A stretch of 64,000 nt of DNA, taken from assembly GCA_030141605.1 (NCBI GenBank), contig JAQGDQ010002374.1:372001-436000 (forward strand). The letters run 5' to 3'. Below are positions 13,051 through 28,000 of this stretch, piece by piece (within the stretch, counting starts at the first letter, position 1; each line of letters begins with the position of its first letter). This stretch comes from Tubiluchus corallicola (taxonomy: Eukaryota; Priapulida; Priapulimorpha; Priapulimorphida; Tubiluchidae). Position numbers and translations under genes: made by a program. The notes under the pieces are model-generated. The model was not told the DNA's origin, searched no databases, and saw only the letters and a list, made by a program, of their open reading frames with translations.

Positions 13051-16000
13051 GATATAGAAATATGTAATAAACAAAAATAAAATACTTTTTGATAGTTTTG
13101 ATAATTCATAACTATGTACCATCATAAAACAACATAAATCGGTCATCAGAAAAAAAAACAGAATTACATATTGTCCACATTATTGGCAAAAGTAACTCAG
13201 CAAAGTGTTAAACAACACGAACCTGTGAAGCAGCAAAGTCCAGTTTGTCAATCCCAGCAATGTACCGGTTCTTCATGGATGTAATTTCATCCCGCTTATG
13301 TTGCAATAATGTTTTAAATGTAAGGATTAGTTCAAGATACGATGTGGGAGTAACGTAATTGTAGCGACGCAATATGTCAAAATATCTATTGTTTAAGAAT
13401 AACATGTCAGTAACTAGTTTTTTCTTTGCACCTATTGTTCCTATACAGTATACTTAATTGTACAGCAAGACTCTACATCCTGATAGTTAGGAAATACAGT
13501 CACTAGACTTTTGCTGAAATTTTTCTATACGTGTTTACATATTATACTGTGACTATTATATACAAGATGCATTTAACTTGTAAATAACTATGAACTTATT
13601 CTTTACTAGACATATTAAAGAAAAAAAATTATCCAAATTTAGTAGTATTTTGAAACGAAAAATCCTTTGCAATGCAAGTAACATAGTAGCCATTATTAAA
13701 ACAACAGCCTGCACAAATTGACTTGGATTATTCACAACATAGATGTTCTATTAAGAGGGCAAAACGAGTCAAACACGACGAACAAAACAATCTGCTACAT
13801 AAAGGAAGGCATGGTAAGTAGAATACGTACTTTTGACTTTGTTTTCTAACGCTGCTATGGAAAATTTTACACAGTTCAACACAGTGGTTGTGCAGTTCTT
13901 CAGGGAAGTTTAAATCAGTCAAGAATCTATGAGCCACCATCTCCAATGCATCTTCAGGCCAAGCCTGATCAAATAGACAATAAATGAATGGTATGGAAAT
14001 TTAATGAATTGTATTAAAGACAAAAACAAAGACAGAGAAACCCTACATGAAAGTGTGCATCACATTACGAGTTTAATTGCTAGTTGCAGCAAAAGTTTAC
14101 CTTAGCAGAATGCTAAACACAACATGGCCTAAAGAACGTGATTTAGTAACTAGATCACAATATTATTATTGCCGAATTCTATTAACCATGCTACTCAAAC
14201 TACAATAAAGGTGAACCAGTCATTTTGTTTTTGATTACTCATAAAAACTGTTGTTTGGTATTTGATTAGAAGCTCAGTTTGTCATTTTCACAGGTTGCAT
14301 TGCATTGTCTGCATTGTCTAATGTTCATGAGTGACTCAATCTGGTTTTCTTAGAAACAAATTTAAGAATATTATAAGATCATAATATGACAGATATTAGA
14401 AGCACTAAAACTAAAACTTTTCAAAATCAAGGAAACAGTTTTTTTTACTTTTCAGTGAACTATTTGCATAATATTAAACATCTGCATTCTAAGCTGAAGA
14501 AAAACTTAGCTTTAAAAATTTGCTTGCTAATTTTAACTACTGTTCGAATTTAGATAAAAAATATTTACACATACTTGAAACCAGTCAATAGTGCAACAGT
14601 TTATAAGTGATGGAAACATCCGTAGTCGATTACGGAGCGCGTCACCAATCGGACTCACGGTGAACACAATGTGCAAATTTTTTCGCACACGCTCGATGAA
14701 AAAGTTAAACATCGCTAATGGTGTAGCTTCGATTGTCCTACCCTGATAAGTAAATGTTAAGAATTAGTTATTTAGCATGCAGTCAAAACCCTTTATGGCC
14801 CGTACAATTTGCGGCGTTTTTTTCATGTATGGGGCTCCCAGCCCACATCAGTATGTAAACCATAAATGCAATTACATGTATAACTGAATAAAAAAACATA
14901 AAGTTAAAAAAAGTTTGTGCATCAAGGTGTCGACATCAGCTGAAGTAAGTTACAAATGTAATTATAAACACAAAAACTTACTGGTCGGTAATGAATTACC
15001 AAACAGAGTTTCCAAAAAATGTGTTTAATTTTAATAGAAAAACACCACCTAGCAGTTAAATTAAATGAATTTTGGTATTTATAAAATAGCAAAAAAAATG
15101 ACGGAGAAAAAATAGACTTTCCCCAGACCAACTACATGACTACATGACTTGGACACAAAGACCAATGGGTTCTTTTGAGTCAACTGGTCTTTGATAACGT
15201 TGGCTAAAGCTTCTAATCAAAAAGCTCTGGTCAAATTTCACTATTACAACTGTTGGAATGTAAGTTTTTTTGCTATCAAATTAATAAACAAACTATTTCC
15301 ATACGGTAATATTAGTTAGTAAATAAATCTTACCTGCTACAGATTAGCAATTAGCTAAATAAAAAATCCTGCTCTTATTAAAAGCAAAAACATCAAAAGC
15401 TGCAGCATCATAAACACACATGATTATCAAAAATAAACAGTGAGAAAACAACCAAAGATCGCGTAAAAAACACAGCGACGAAGCAACAGTCAAGAATTTA
15501 AAACACAGCTTAAAGCAAGCATTGCAACTGGTAATTAAACTCGTTTTGGAAAACTACATTGCACGCTGCATGCCAAGTTTCATACTTCATTTTTTGCAAT
15601 TGCTTGCATTTTCTCAATGATTTCAGCTTTTTCATCTGGTGGGTAGAGATTTGGTACATCTCCTGTATTAAGTATCATGTTAATATCTTCCACGTATGAT
15701 TCGTTCTTAATCTGGTTGTCACTAAACAGAAAAACAATGGGCTTGCCTTCTGTTCCTGCCTTTCGAAGTACCTAAAAATTTTAGATAAGAAAACATTGTG
15801 GTAATATATGAATTCTAAAAATGAACTTAGAATTGAAAAAGGTGAGCCACTAAATATATCAAATTATTAGTGCCAGACTAATAAAACTATATTAATACTG
15901 ACTAAGTGACTGAAAAATATTATGAATAACTTACGTTATAGAATCTCAGTGAATAAAAAATACCAATGACAGATTGCAAAATGATAATTACAGTCACACG

Positions 16001-19000
16001 GTGTGGGTGGTACATTTTAATAATTTTTTGTTAATTAGTTTTTGCATTTTTGTCTATAGTAATTCGTTTTTTTGTGTTATAGACAGTTTTATGCTGAAAT
16101 AAAGGCAAATTGAAATGAATTATAAGCACAAATCTAACCGAACTTTCTTGCCATCCTTACCAGCTTTATATCTTCTCTCCAATCAGCAGTAGTGTAAGTT
16201 CTAGTGATTTGGATCTGAAACAACTGATAACCAGCCATGAATGTTGCTAGTTTTGTAGCACTGTGCCGCCCACTTCCGCCAACACCTAGGAAACAAAAAA
16301 TATTTGACAAACAGAAAAAAATAGGCACACATTATCTTTGGATACATGTATACATAAATAACAATACCGGGGCAAGTGGAAACTATATAAAAGGAATGCA
16401 GTGCATTGACACAAATATTTAAATGAGCACAGCTCTAAGCAGTGATGGCTGTAAAAAATAAGGAGAAAATAAAATAAAAGTTTATTTGCAACGAACTTAC
16501 ACTGAACAGTGAACTATGCTGAAAATTCTACACTGTAGACTAGCCCACACTGCCATATTAGATAAAATAAGATGAGATCAATTTGTTTTTCACGAAAGAA
16601 AATTGTTTTTGTTGCACAACATAAAGAGATCACAACACGGAAAATTATATAAATATGTACTGAACAAATTCATAAAATGTGAGTCAGTCCTCTAGAATCA
16701 GAAAAAATGAGTATTCTAAGAACACTGCCATGTATCATGTACCATACAGATGGGTAAATAAATTAGATACAAATAAGAAAGAAATCACTTTGTAAGAGCA
16801 GAATGAGATTGAAGGGAATGAGATTGGGACACTGTGAGATCGCAACCAGGATGGGAATGAGTTAACAGATTGAGGGGAACATTGTGAGATCCCAACCCGG
16901 ACGGAACTGAGCAAGTAGTTAACAGATTGAAGGAAACACTGTGAGGCCCCAACCAGGATGGGATTGAGCAAGTAGTTAACAGATTGAAGGGGACACTGTG
17001 AGATCCCAACCCAGACGGGATTCAGTAAGTAGTTAACAGATTGAAGGGAGCTCTATGTTCCAAGGAGGTCCAAGTCCTAATCTCTAATGGTTCTTCCTGT
17101 TTTTAGCCAATTTTATTACAGATGGATTTCAGTATTTCATTTCATGGACATCAATATAAGATTTAAGTGAAATTTACAAACAATTATACAGTCATTTCAA
17201 GCAAAAAAACATGAAAGGAATAGGATATAATAACATTTGTCCACTCTACAAAAATAGGACTGTCAAATGCATAAAAGAAGTATTAACAATTTCATTTAAA
17301 GTTTAAATTCAATTCGTACGTGTGAGTTAATTTGCACGTGTTCCATATACGTTTTGCTTATTTTAGCTGGAGTTAGACATTTGGATTCACGTTTAATAAT
17401 AGTGATCAGCATAGTGATCCAGGTCCTTATATATCATTATGAGTCCAATATTGTTATTTTTGCACCCATCATATAAAGTGCATATTATTCCACCCTACAT
17501 AGTACATATTTCTGTGTATCAGACAAAGATAAGAGTTGAGCTTACCTACTAGCAGTGCATGCCCATCATCCTGTTTTAGAATTCTACTAATGCGGCTGAT
17601 GTGCTCAATAGCAAATTTAAACATAACTAGTGGCATTTGTGTTTTACTGGAGGAATTATAATCATCTAGATACCTAGATACAATGAAATAACAGTCAGCA
17701 TAAATAAACAGAAAAAAATGAGTATTCTGTAGACAGCGTTCATATTGTTATAGAAAATGAATGCTACTGTGGCAGCTTAACATGAAATTTTAATGGAAAT
17801 AGTCAGATAAAGTGTTTGCATCTTAATCAGGAAATTAACATGTCCCTTATAAATTAATACTAATTAAATTAATTTCACATTATTAATTAATAATAAGTTT
17901 CAAATCAACTATTAGTTAAATTTTTGAAATAAAGATAAATCAAAAAAATTAATTTTAACATAATAGTTACTGAATAAGAATTTGTGCCAAGCCTCTTTTG
18001 GAAACACAGAAGCTCATCGTCACAATGACAGGTTCTCTGCTAGTTTTTAGCTCCGCTTGTATTCTATACTATTAGCTAAACCATTTCATCTACAGTAGCA
18101 GATATATAACTAATTTGTACTAGAGTACTTACTAGTTTTTTACACAAATTATAATTTTTTTTACATTACATTTAATATTAAATTAAAAACAAAAGCAGAA
18201 AGGACAAACAAATATTGTCCAATGATTATATTGTAAGCAAGTGAAGTTGATATATGCAAAAGCAAACAAGAATTACACATACTGTTCCATTAAGGAAATC
18301 AATGCATTGAGGTCAGTCACTTCGTCATACAATTTTGGTTCAGTTGGATCGTTACTTGGATGCAGATAGTCGCCAAACATCAGACTCCTCACATCATCAT
18401 CAGTGACACATTGGTTTTCCACAGCTAAGTGGCCAAGAAGTCGGTCAATGTTTGCACGGAAATACGTATCACAAGCTTTCTGAACAATGTCAAAAAACTG
18501 CAATCTGTATAAAACGATTAACTTAGTCAAGAAACACATTAATGCAGTAAAATTCATGAAACCATAATAATTGTTTGCAAAATGTTACCCAGTTGCATGT
18601 CCTAACTAAATGCCTAAAATTCCCTACGAATGGAATTCACAAAAAAAAAACGAAAGCTACACTGAAATATGTAAAAAATATGTGTGACTATAAGTAGTAT
18701 TATAAACTAGAAAAAAGTGCAAGCTATTTTTTTGCAAACTAGACTTTAAAGCTTTTACGAATTGGTATTTATGTGAAACACTACATTCCAAGCAAATTAC
18801 ATAAGGTTTAAAGATTTTCAAAAATATCTGGTTTTATTTCACAGTAAGGCAAGATTGAGATTTTACGTTAATTCAATACACATAGTACCATATTACATCT
18901 ATTTACAACACACATAAAATTATTTGTAAAACAGATTAAACTTATTAACTAAAAATCTAAAATGCATATTAAAAGTACCATGCCTAAAAATTTACACCTT

Positions 19001-22000
19001 AAAATCATCATATAATATCTTTTGACAGTTGTTAAAAATAGTGACTCAAATAACGCATCAGAGTTTATACAACCACTAATCATAATGTCATTTTCATCAG
19101 CAAGAAAGCAATTTCTTAAGCTGTAGCAGCTCTTCCTCATTAATATGTTAAAGTGTGGAACCTTATTAAGCGCACATATATAAGACGCTCTCGTACCTAA
19201 TTAATTCTACTAGGAGCAACATTATATGCCGATTTGAGCATCGCAATATTATATCTATAGGATATACGATAGGAAATACTATAGGATATTCATATGCTGC
19301 TACGAAAAATTCCTATGAAATACGATTTGAACAAAATACTTGTTATTTCTTTTGTGCTATAATGCATAATTTATTACTTCATGAATTAGCATTTGCTTAA
19401 AATAATCTGACTGGTCACCACTATAATAATCAGATAATATGTGCCACAGATATTTTTCACTTTTAATGACATTAATTGGTTAAGAAAAACTTTTCCAGCT
19501 ACAATATTTCGAATCTTTTTGGGGATAAAGTATAGACATTTGGTTTTTGACACATTAAACAAAGTGCTGTGAGAGTTCCACAATAATGTACTATATTAAT
19601 AATGATATTATTGGATACAAGAAACTTCAAATTTGTCAGCACATTCTGTTACATTAGTGGGCAGGTAATACTAGGTGATAACCCGAGTGAAAATAAGTGA
19701 CAAAAGTAAATGGTGTTTTTCATTAGTTAATCATTAATACAAGAGTGGGAACAGCTAAATTACTAACAATATCTAGTGCTTTATGGTTTTATAAATTTAG
19801 CACCTATCATCAAACAAAGCCGACATGCTGTTGTAAAGAACAATCTTGACTAAACATTAGTGTAATATATGCACCAGTAAATGTTTGCATCTTGCTTTAT
19901 TCTCAAAATTCGTGAACACTTCCAGGATGGACTTACTGTTTACTATACTTTTATTAAATTTTACGGTTTACAGTATTCATAAAAAAGGCCATCTTAATGC
20001 ATGGGCAGTTGCTCGGGGGCCCCATGCTAATCTATGTATATCAATACGTGACTTGCTGTCAATGTTTAAATTTTTGTTTTTCAAGGCTCATGTTATATTG
20101 TTCAAATGTTTGTGTTGATTAATCTTTCCTGTACAGCATGTTTTTTAATGTTTAAACACAGATTTTGTTGGAAGTACCAAAATAAATTTTTAATTTTATC
20201 AACCAGTAAAATTTTTACACCTGTGAGTGTATTTTATTGTGTTGTATCTTTTTTTATTATTATTGTGTTAATTTGTTATGGCTAACATAAATAAATATCA
20301 AATAAATAAAAAAATATTAGTAGGTAGGGCCTCATTGCACTGCTTTGCTTGGGGGCCTATAATGTTGTTGAGACGGCTCTGTTTATAAATTAAATTATGT
20401 AAATCAACTTTTATAAACATTGTTCATGCTTTAACTAAGAGGCAAAACTAAGACAAACTCATTCCTTTAAAATAAGTCCACTAAAACAACTAAAAATAGT
20501 TAAAAACTAACAAATTTACTACTTCACTTTCAAGTTACCTTCGTAGTGTTAGGTGATAACTGAGGTACACATCTCCAAGTAATGTTAGTAAGAAGTGAGC
20601 CTTATTTAAACAATGAAATTAGACTTCTACCTGTCTGCATCATCTATCAGTCGATCGTAGAAAACACGGTAAACTTCATGCACCCAAAGACGAACCAGCT
20701 TGTTACCCTCACTCATCCTTGAGCTGTCCACAAGCACAATTCCACGTATGATTCGTGAGAAGTCTCGGAGATTGAACACATAATGCGACTTTGATGGAGT
20801 TGGCAAAAAGTTAAGAGTTGCTTGTTTGTAGACGTACATAGTGGCTTGAATTAGCATCTGTCAAAATTAACACAAAACATGAGCACATAATACGATTTTT
20901 TTTGCTTCTTATACAATACGTACATGAGATAAAATCTGTTTGAAACAACTTGTCTCACCCTGCACGAACTTTTGCCTAACTGCGCACTTGATTAAAAGTT
21001 GTTTTACAAAGTTTGGTGCACAGATTTTTATTAAACAAGCTTTACTTTCTATTTCAGACAGACAAACCCATCTCGCTCTCATGTGCAGGCTCGGTACAAC
21101 AATTTGCACTAGACAAAGCCGAATCAGACCAATAAATAGCAATGATTTTATAACTAGTAAATGTTTACTGTAGTTAAGCTATTCATTATGTGGTTGCGCA
21201 GATTTTAATGAGATGGTTTGTGTCAGATAGATTTTTCCGACATGCAACTAGTATAAGCTAGAAGTTACTTTCGAAATAATGATGTCAATAAATGTGAAAT
21301 GAATCAAATTTCGTAATCGCAAAAAAACTTCGAAAGTTGTTCCACCTATGTAAACAAGATGTGCAAAATATGATAATTAATTTACATATTATATTAAATG
21401 CAAAGTATTCGTGTTTATATTCAGTATTTAAAGAAAAAGGTAAATGTCGCCTAATAAATACAGAAGCAAGCAAAAATTATTGTAAAAAAAACACTTTTCA
21501 GCATCTAATTGCCAGCAGGCTTTGCAAAGTTCATGTTGTTTTAAAATGGACAAAAACTCTGTACACTAGATTGTTTACATGCAATTGCTGTAAATGTGTT
21601 CAATTGTGCTAACACTCCCCTCTGTAACATTGGTTTACATAGTACATCTGTACTGTTATGAATAAAATAGCTTATTTTGGCTAAATTCGTGCAGTTCTGG
21701 TGTTTCCTGTTAGCGAGTTTACAAATGTAATACAACTGAATTTACAATAATGCAAGAAAAAGGTTACAAAAAGATGATTATATACCTTTCCAAGTCGGCG
21801 AAACAATGAATCAAACCCTCGTGCAAAGTGCCAGTCTATGATCATGCCAAATATACGAGACATTGTTTCATCATTAAATTCATCTATGGAAATGATATTC
21901 ATGTGTCGTATGAACCTGCTTGAGACCTCATTTCTACCCCCACCGGGAGGACCCATTGCATAGACAAATGCCTGTAAATTAAGTCAGTAAAAGCTTCACT

Positions 22001-25000
22001 AGCTCTACATGGTAAAAACAGCAAGTCACCAACAGTTTCCCATAGAATCGTTTAGGTTCTATTGTACAAGTCTTTTCACAGTTTTGCTGTGTGCATGAGC
22101 AGTTGCGGTCGGCCAAATGATAAGTGATGCCCCAGCAATACGTCTTAACTACAACCACGACGTGACATGTGGGTAAAGCAAATCTGTCTACCACATCAGT
22201 TCAGTAACTTCAGTTGCGACGTTATTTCCTTATTGTTTTACATGGATTTAATTAGCATTAGTCTGTGCGATGTAGAATGACTTGCTAGTAGGATCTTGCT
22301 TATGAACAAGAAAAATGAACTAGGTAAGGTTTTAGCTAGCTGTTAAAATTGATATTATTACAATAACATGGGCTTGCAAGGCGTTATCAAGTGTACACAA
22401 ATGCGTTGTCTGGTTCACTTAACCTTTGACCTTTTTATGATCATCATCGATCGCTGGAATTGTGAAAAGGCTTATTACATTGCTAAGAACATAATTGTTT
22501 TACTGATCCCAGTTTTGCGGAATGCATATAAAGTGGTTTATGGAATACTGTAATTTTTTCAGTACTTACAACATCTGCAAGTCGAAGCTCACTCGTATCT
22601 TTTCTATCAAACCAGTGACCATGGTCCATCATCTAAATGCACAAAACACATTAGTGAAAAATTAACATAAAAAATAGCAGCTGCTATTTTCACAAATGCG
22701 AATGTTATATCTCAAACTGTATCTAGATGCAGTTTTATATTAAATATTACAAAGAGAAGCTAATAACATATAGTAATTCTTAAAAACTAACAGTTGCAAT
22801 AAGGTTGTAGTTGATGTGAAAATTTAAAAAAGTTCAGATTGCTATTCATTATATGATTCCCATACTTTTAAAAGACATCTATAAAGGCAATGATGGTATT
22901 CATTGCAAGTTTACAAAAGGTTAAGCTACAAATTTACAATAGCAGTTTCCTTCAAAAATTTTGCAAATACCTGCAGTTACAGTTCCACAGACTTGAAAAG
23001 CTTTTTTACCTAACAGAACTAAGTTTGTGCAAATTAAATTTTCTTCTACTAACCTAGCTTAATTTGACAAAAAACTTTCCCTGTCCCAAGGGATTCACAT
23101 TGTTGCAAATGTACATCACATCAATAAACTATAAACAGTATCCTAACAATTATCCATACAAAATGGTAGTTGGGCAGCTAGTGCTAAAGCTTGGCCATCT
23201 TAACAGCATTATATGCCCTCGGGCAAAACAATGCACTACCTACACAACCATTCACAGGAATATAGATGTAAATGGTCGATAAAATTAAACGTATAATTTT
23301 ATTGTATTGGAACGTATAAACAAAATCAATGTTTAAACATTAAAAAACATGCGGTACAGCAAAGATAAGCAACACATAACAAATAACACGGAATACTTGT
23401 ACAATACAACAAGAGCCTTGAAAAACACGAAAATTCCAACACATAAATGATACTCAATTAGTAAACCACGCAGACGGAGATGGCAAAGTATGAGATTACT
23501 ACAAATTATTTATTATTAATCAAACGTTCAACACAATTCAGTTATAATTGGCTTGAAGTCAATGGTCTTCAGGATGTCATTATTCATGAGTGAAAGCCAG
23601 TTCAAATGCTGCTGCCTCACTGTGCTACAAAGCTGATTTTTTTAAAGTTTCAGTCTTGAAAATGAATACCATTCACGTGAACTCTCTAAGTGCAATTTCA
23701 GCATTGGGAAACACAGATTTCAAGTCATCCGACATTATTTTTCTGTACAATGTAGGGAGAGAGTGGTAGACACAATTTATATTTAGTATAGTGCACAGTA
23801 TTTATTTATTGACAGCAAGTCACAATACATATAGACTAGAATAGGGCTCCTGTACTTGTGAGGCCAAGGCAACTGCCTACTGTGCCCATGCATTGACAGC
23901 CATGTGCTAAAGTATTGTAGATGGCACATTGAGCTATACACATGTTTTGGATGTTACTTTAATGAACTAAAGTAAAGCTAATAATTAAATATAAGCTACC
24001 TGTCTAAGAAGCTCTATTGGAGGTTGGGCTCCATATTTTTCTTTAGCTGGCATATTAACGTCATCAACAAATACAATCATCTTTTTACCAACAGGGGGAG
24101 CAAACAAACCTTTACGGCGCCTGGTAAGAAAATAAAAAGATATATGACTTGTTAGCAAGAGTGTGACTTTCCTTAAATTAATGTATCAGAAAAAATCAAA
24201 TGTTGTTGGGCTGGTAACCAAATAAAGAAAATGAGTTTAAATGGCAGATTGAAATTTTAACTATGTGCAAAATGCAAAAATGACTTTCATTTACCTCTAC
24301 CAGATTGCTGCTGTATATGTCTTCAGCCTTCTGGAATTTTTCACAGCTGGTAATCTGACTGACTTCAATTATTAGTGTTCAGTCATAAGTTATAAGTAAT
24401 TTATTTCATCTAACACATTTACAATAATTTTGTGTACAAATATAGTGAAAGGGCCTACAATAAACATTTTTTTACTGTTTCTGTAATAAGAAAAGCATCA
24501 CACTATGTTTGCCTTATATAAATGAATTGTGGGCAATCAAAAATGTCGTAAACTATTCATGACCGTTTATTGTACATAATTTTAACATTATTCAGGAAAA
24601 ATTAATTTATTATATTGATTTAAGCAGATCTTTTTCCACTTGAGATTTGGCCAAATTAACTATTTAAGTGCCCATCCCAATTACAGCCAACACAAAATAA
24701 GTTGCTGAAAACTTTAGTGGTGTGATTAAAATCTGTACAGCATTTATGTAAGTGAAGATCTAGTGGGAAATCTGTGTGTTTGTACAAGATTCAAGATTTT
24801 GCAAAAGTACAAGCTTCACTAGGGTTGATATAGGTTTTGGATTGCAAAGAAGGCTGGATTATGATCTTATGGTGCCCCTAGGCCAAGAAAATTATGCAGC
24901 CCCCTCAGATGGAGCCACTCCTTACCCTGCTCATCTTGAATATTCGTTCTTGTGATAAATTTTAGCGACATCTAAATAGGTGGAGGCTCATATATCAAAT

Positions 25001-28000
25001 AAAGGACCTCGAGCTAGGACACTTTATCTCAAATAAATGGCCTCAACCAAGAGTCCTTTATCTCAAAGGTGCCACTTTTTTAAAATTGAGTTTTCAGACT
25101 TTTTGACGTTTTTTACAGTTGAAATTTTATTTAAGTCATATGACTTATTCAGCAATGCAAAATATGCCCCCCCCCCCACGCTCGAGGGGCCCTAGGCTGC
25201 AACCTATACTAACCTATAGAGTAATCCCGTCCTGATTGCAAGTTAACCTACACTGTAAGCTATTTCAGTTAGAAGTTGAATCTCAAGTGGGAGATATTTC
25301 AACATCAAAACAGTACTAGCTCCAAACAAAACTAAATAACTATTTGTTAATAAAAAATGGCTAGCGTAAAATATAAATAAACACAATACCTGTCCAGCTT
25401 GGACATTATAATGTCCTGAGTTTGCTCGGAAGATGTCCTCGCAGAAAAATTAATGCAGTTTGGCAAAAACCTAAAAAAATTATGTACCAGGTAACAGCAT
25501 TAAGATTCCACTGACCTAAGAATGGATGGATAAAAGAAATCTTGTAAAATGTTGCCCTTCATATACTAAACATTAAATGTAAACAATTCAAGCAGCACTG
25601 AATGCAAAATATGATTGGGTTTCAAAAAGTAGTTTAGACATTGCTGATAACAATATCATTAAAATTATCGCTTAACATTAAAAGTACCTTCAGCGTTGTT
25701 TTCAGAATACTTGTTAACTTAATAACTAGTTCTCAGCATGGTGACAATGTGGCTAAAGATATCACCTCTCGAACGTTTTTAAAAGATCAGACGTGTATGG
25801 CGTGATTCAACTTAAATTCTTAATTTAGCAGAGAGCAAAATCTTAAATTCAAATAACATCCTCTCTTACCAAATCTTACAAACTTTTTTGTGCATTACTT
25901 TATAATTTCGGACCGGATTTTGATTTTGTAAGCTTTTGGGCTACAGATACTGTGAGGCCCCAGCCCCTTGTGACAAATAACAAAAGCAAGACTGTTGAAA
26001 TGTTTAAACTAGTTCATTCAATTTCAATAACATAATGCCAACACTAGCCCCACATAAACGGATGCAAGATTAACACAACAAAAAAGAGAAGAAATATTCT
26101 AATATTTAAAAAAATTTAAATAAGTTTTTGAAATATTAAATAACATTACGTACAAATTACAATAAATATTAACAATAACCTATATGATAAAATATACTAC
26201 GAATAGTACTAAATAACTTTTCACTGTAAATTAATTTCACTTAATGTCTGGAGGCCCATGGGCTGCAGCCCATAAAGCCTATGCCTTAATCCGGCATGGA
26301 CTTTATTCAGTATGAACATAAAAATTGCTCTTGTCTGCGAAGTTAGTAAAAGCATTTGATGTAACTAAAATGCTACTTACTTTTCTTTCGGCAAAGTCAC
26401 AAGAAAATTGTTAACTGTAGCCGATTTACCAGTTCCTGTTGGACCCAGAAATAGCAAAGGCACATTGCTATTCAGTAGGTAGGTGTTAAGAAAAAACACC
26501 TGTCGTGATGTATCATCAGTAGGAATAATCAGTTCACTTACCTGTAAAAAAGCAGACTCTGATAACTCACACCTGCTATAATGATCAAAATGTGCTGGTG
26601 CAAACTTGACTTGGTGAGCCTTCTTTAGGCTGCCCTTCTTACTTTCCTGTCACTCACAGGGACTCATATGAAAAGGTCACACTAATCACGCATAATACAA
26701 AAACGTCCAAATAGACCACAGTCGACAACTCAGTTATTTTTTGCAACACTCAGTAAAAGGCCCGTGTCACACACAGGAATCACACTGAAGTTGACTTATG
26801 AATTATGCATTTACTTTGAGTGGTCTTTACATTGTATTATTTACACTTGATATGTATGTTGTATATGTATAGCATTACGCCAAACAATAATTCTTCTTTC
26901 TATCTGTCCATTTATTCATCCATAACTGTTCCGTAATTCCTAACTGTTCAGCATTTTAAAGTTTCATAAACAAATTGTTTTTTACACAGAGCAAAGCATC
27001 AGTCTTTTTGACTCACTTAAATTAAATTAAACAAAGTTAATCCAAATCACTTGTTTCAACGAACGAAAGGTTCATGGAACTGTCATTGTTTAAACCAAAC
27101 AATACATACTTTAGCATTGGCAGGTATGCTATTGGCTGTAAAATCCTGGATGTTTGTCCATGGTACCCAATTTCCGCTAGCAGTGTTAAACCTGTGATCA
27201 AAAACTGTGCCTTTTGATGGAAACATCAAGTTCTGAAAGTAATCGAAGATTCAGATGTATTACAGCACACCTCAGCAATCAATGCACCAGGACAGCTCAT
27301 TAGTAGTAGCTGTAATAAAAAAATTATAATGGCATTCAGGGAACAGACTTTTCAAAGCTGAAAGGGAAAACTTGTGATGTTTTAGCCATGCTCACACTTT
27401 AAAATGAGGCAAGAAATCCTACTACCCGACTTTGTCCAATTGTTTCACAGGCTTAGTGACTTCAGTGACTTTGTTTCCGTACTTAGGGCACGGGCACAAC
27501 GAATGCTGGTTTTCGGTGCTCATACTACCTGCACTGATAAATGCAAGCAAGCTACCAGAATGTTCTATGACAATACATACAACCACACATGACAGACACC
27601 CATGCTAGTCTATGAGAGCTTGCTTCCCGAGCTTATAATATTATAAGAATGTACGATTTTTTCGCACTTTAAGCATGCTGGTAAATAATATAATCGTACG
27701 GTTGGCAGCCATTTTCTTCCTTTTACACAAATACTGAAGAAACAATTGGTTTTTGAACAACTGATATATAGAAACATATCAAACAAATTCTGTCTGCAGG
27801 TACAAAAAGAAAAAATTTTATGCAGCTGGAAATTGCTAAGGGCTTCTCATCTATTTTTTCTCCACATGCTTTAGCTGAAAAAAATTAATACTAGTACTCC
27901 CTAATTTCACGTTTCTGGGATAACATCAAAGTATAGGCAGGCTAAAAAAGTAAGGCATTTGCTCGCCTGTGTCTATTTATCTGTGTAACAGGATACATGG

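Noticed and set aside
12717-13146. Several overlapping 87-137 codon frames of Ser-Leu or Arg-Glu repeats
   Set aside because: They are readings of the (GA)n microsatellite and not genes.
16161-16285. Loss of the P-loop lysine in AAA4 (GSGRHS) as a damaging change
   Set aside because: Arg at this position is the usual state of AAA4 in axonemal dyneins.
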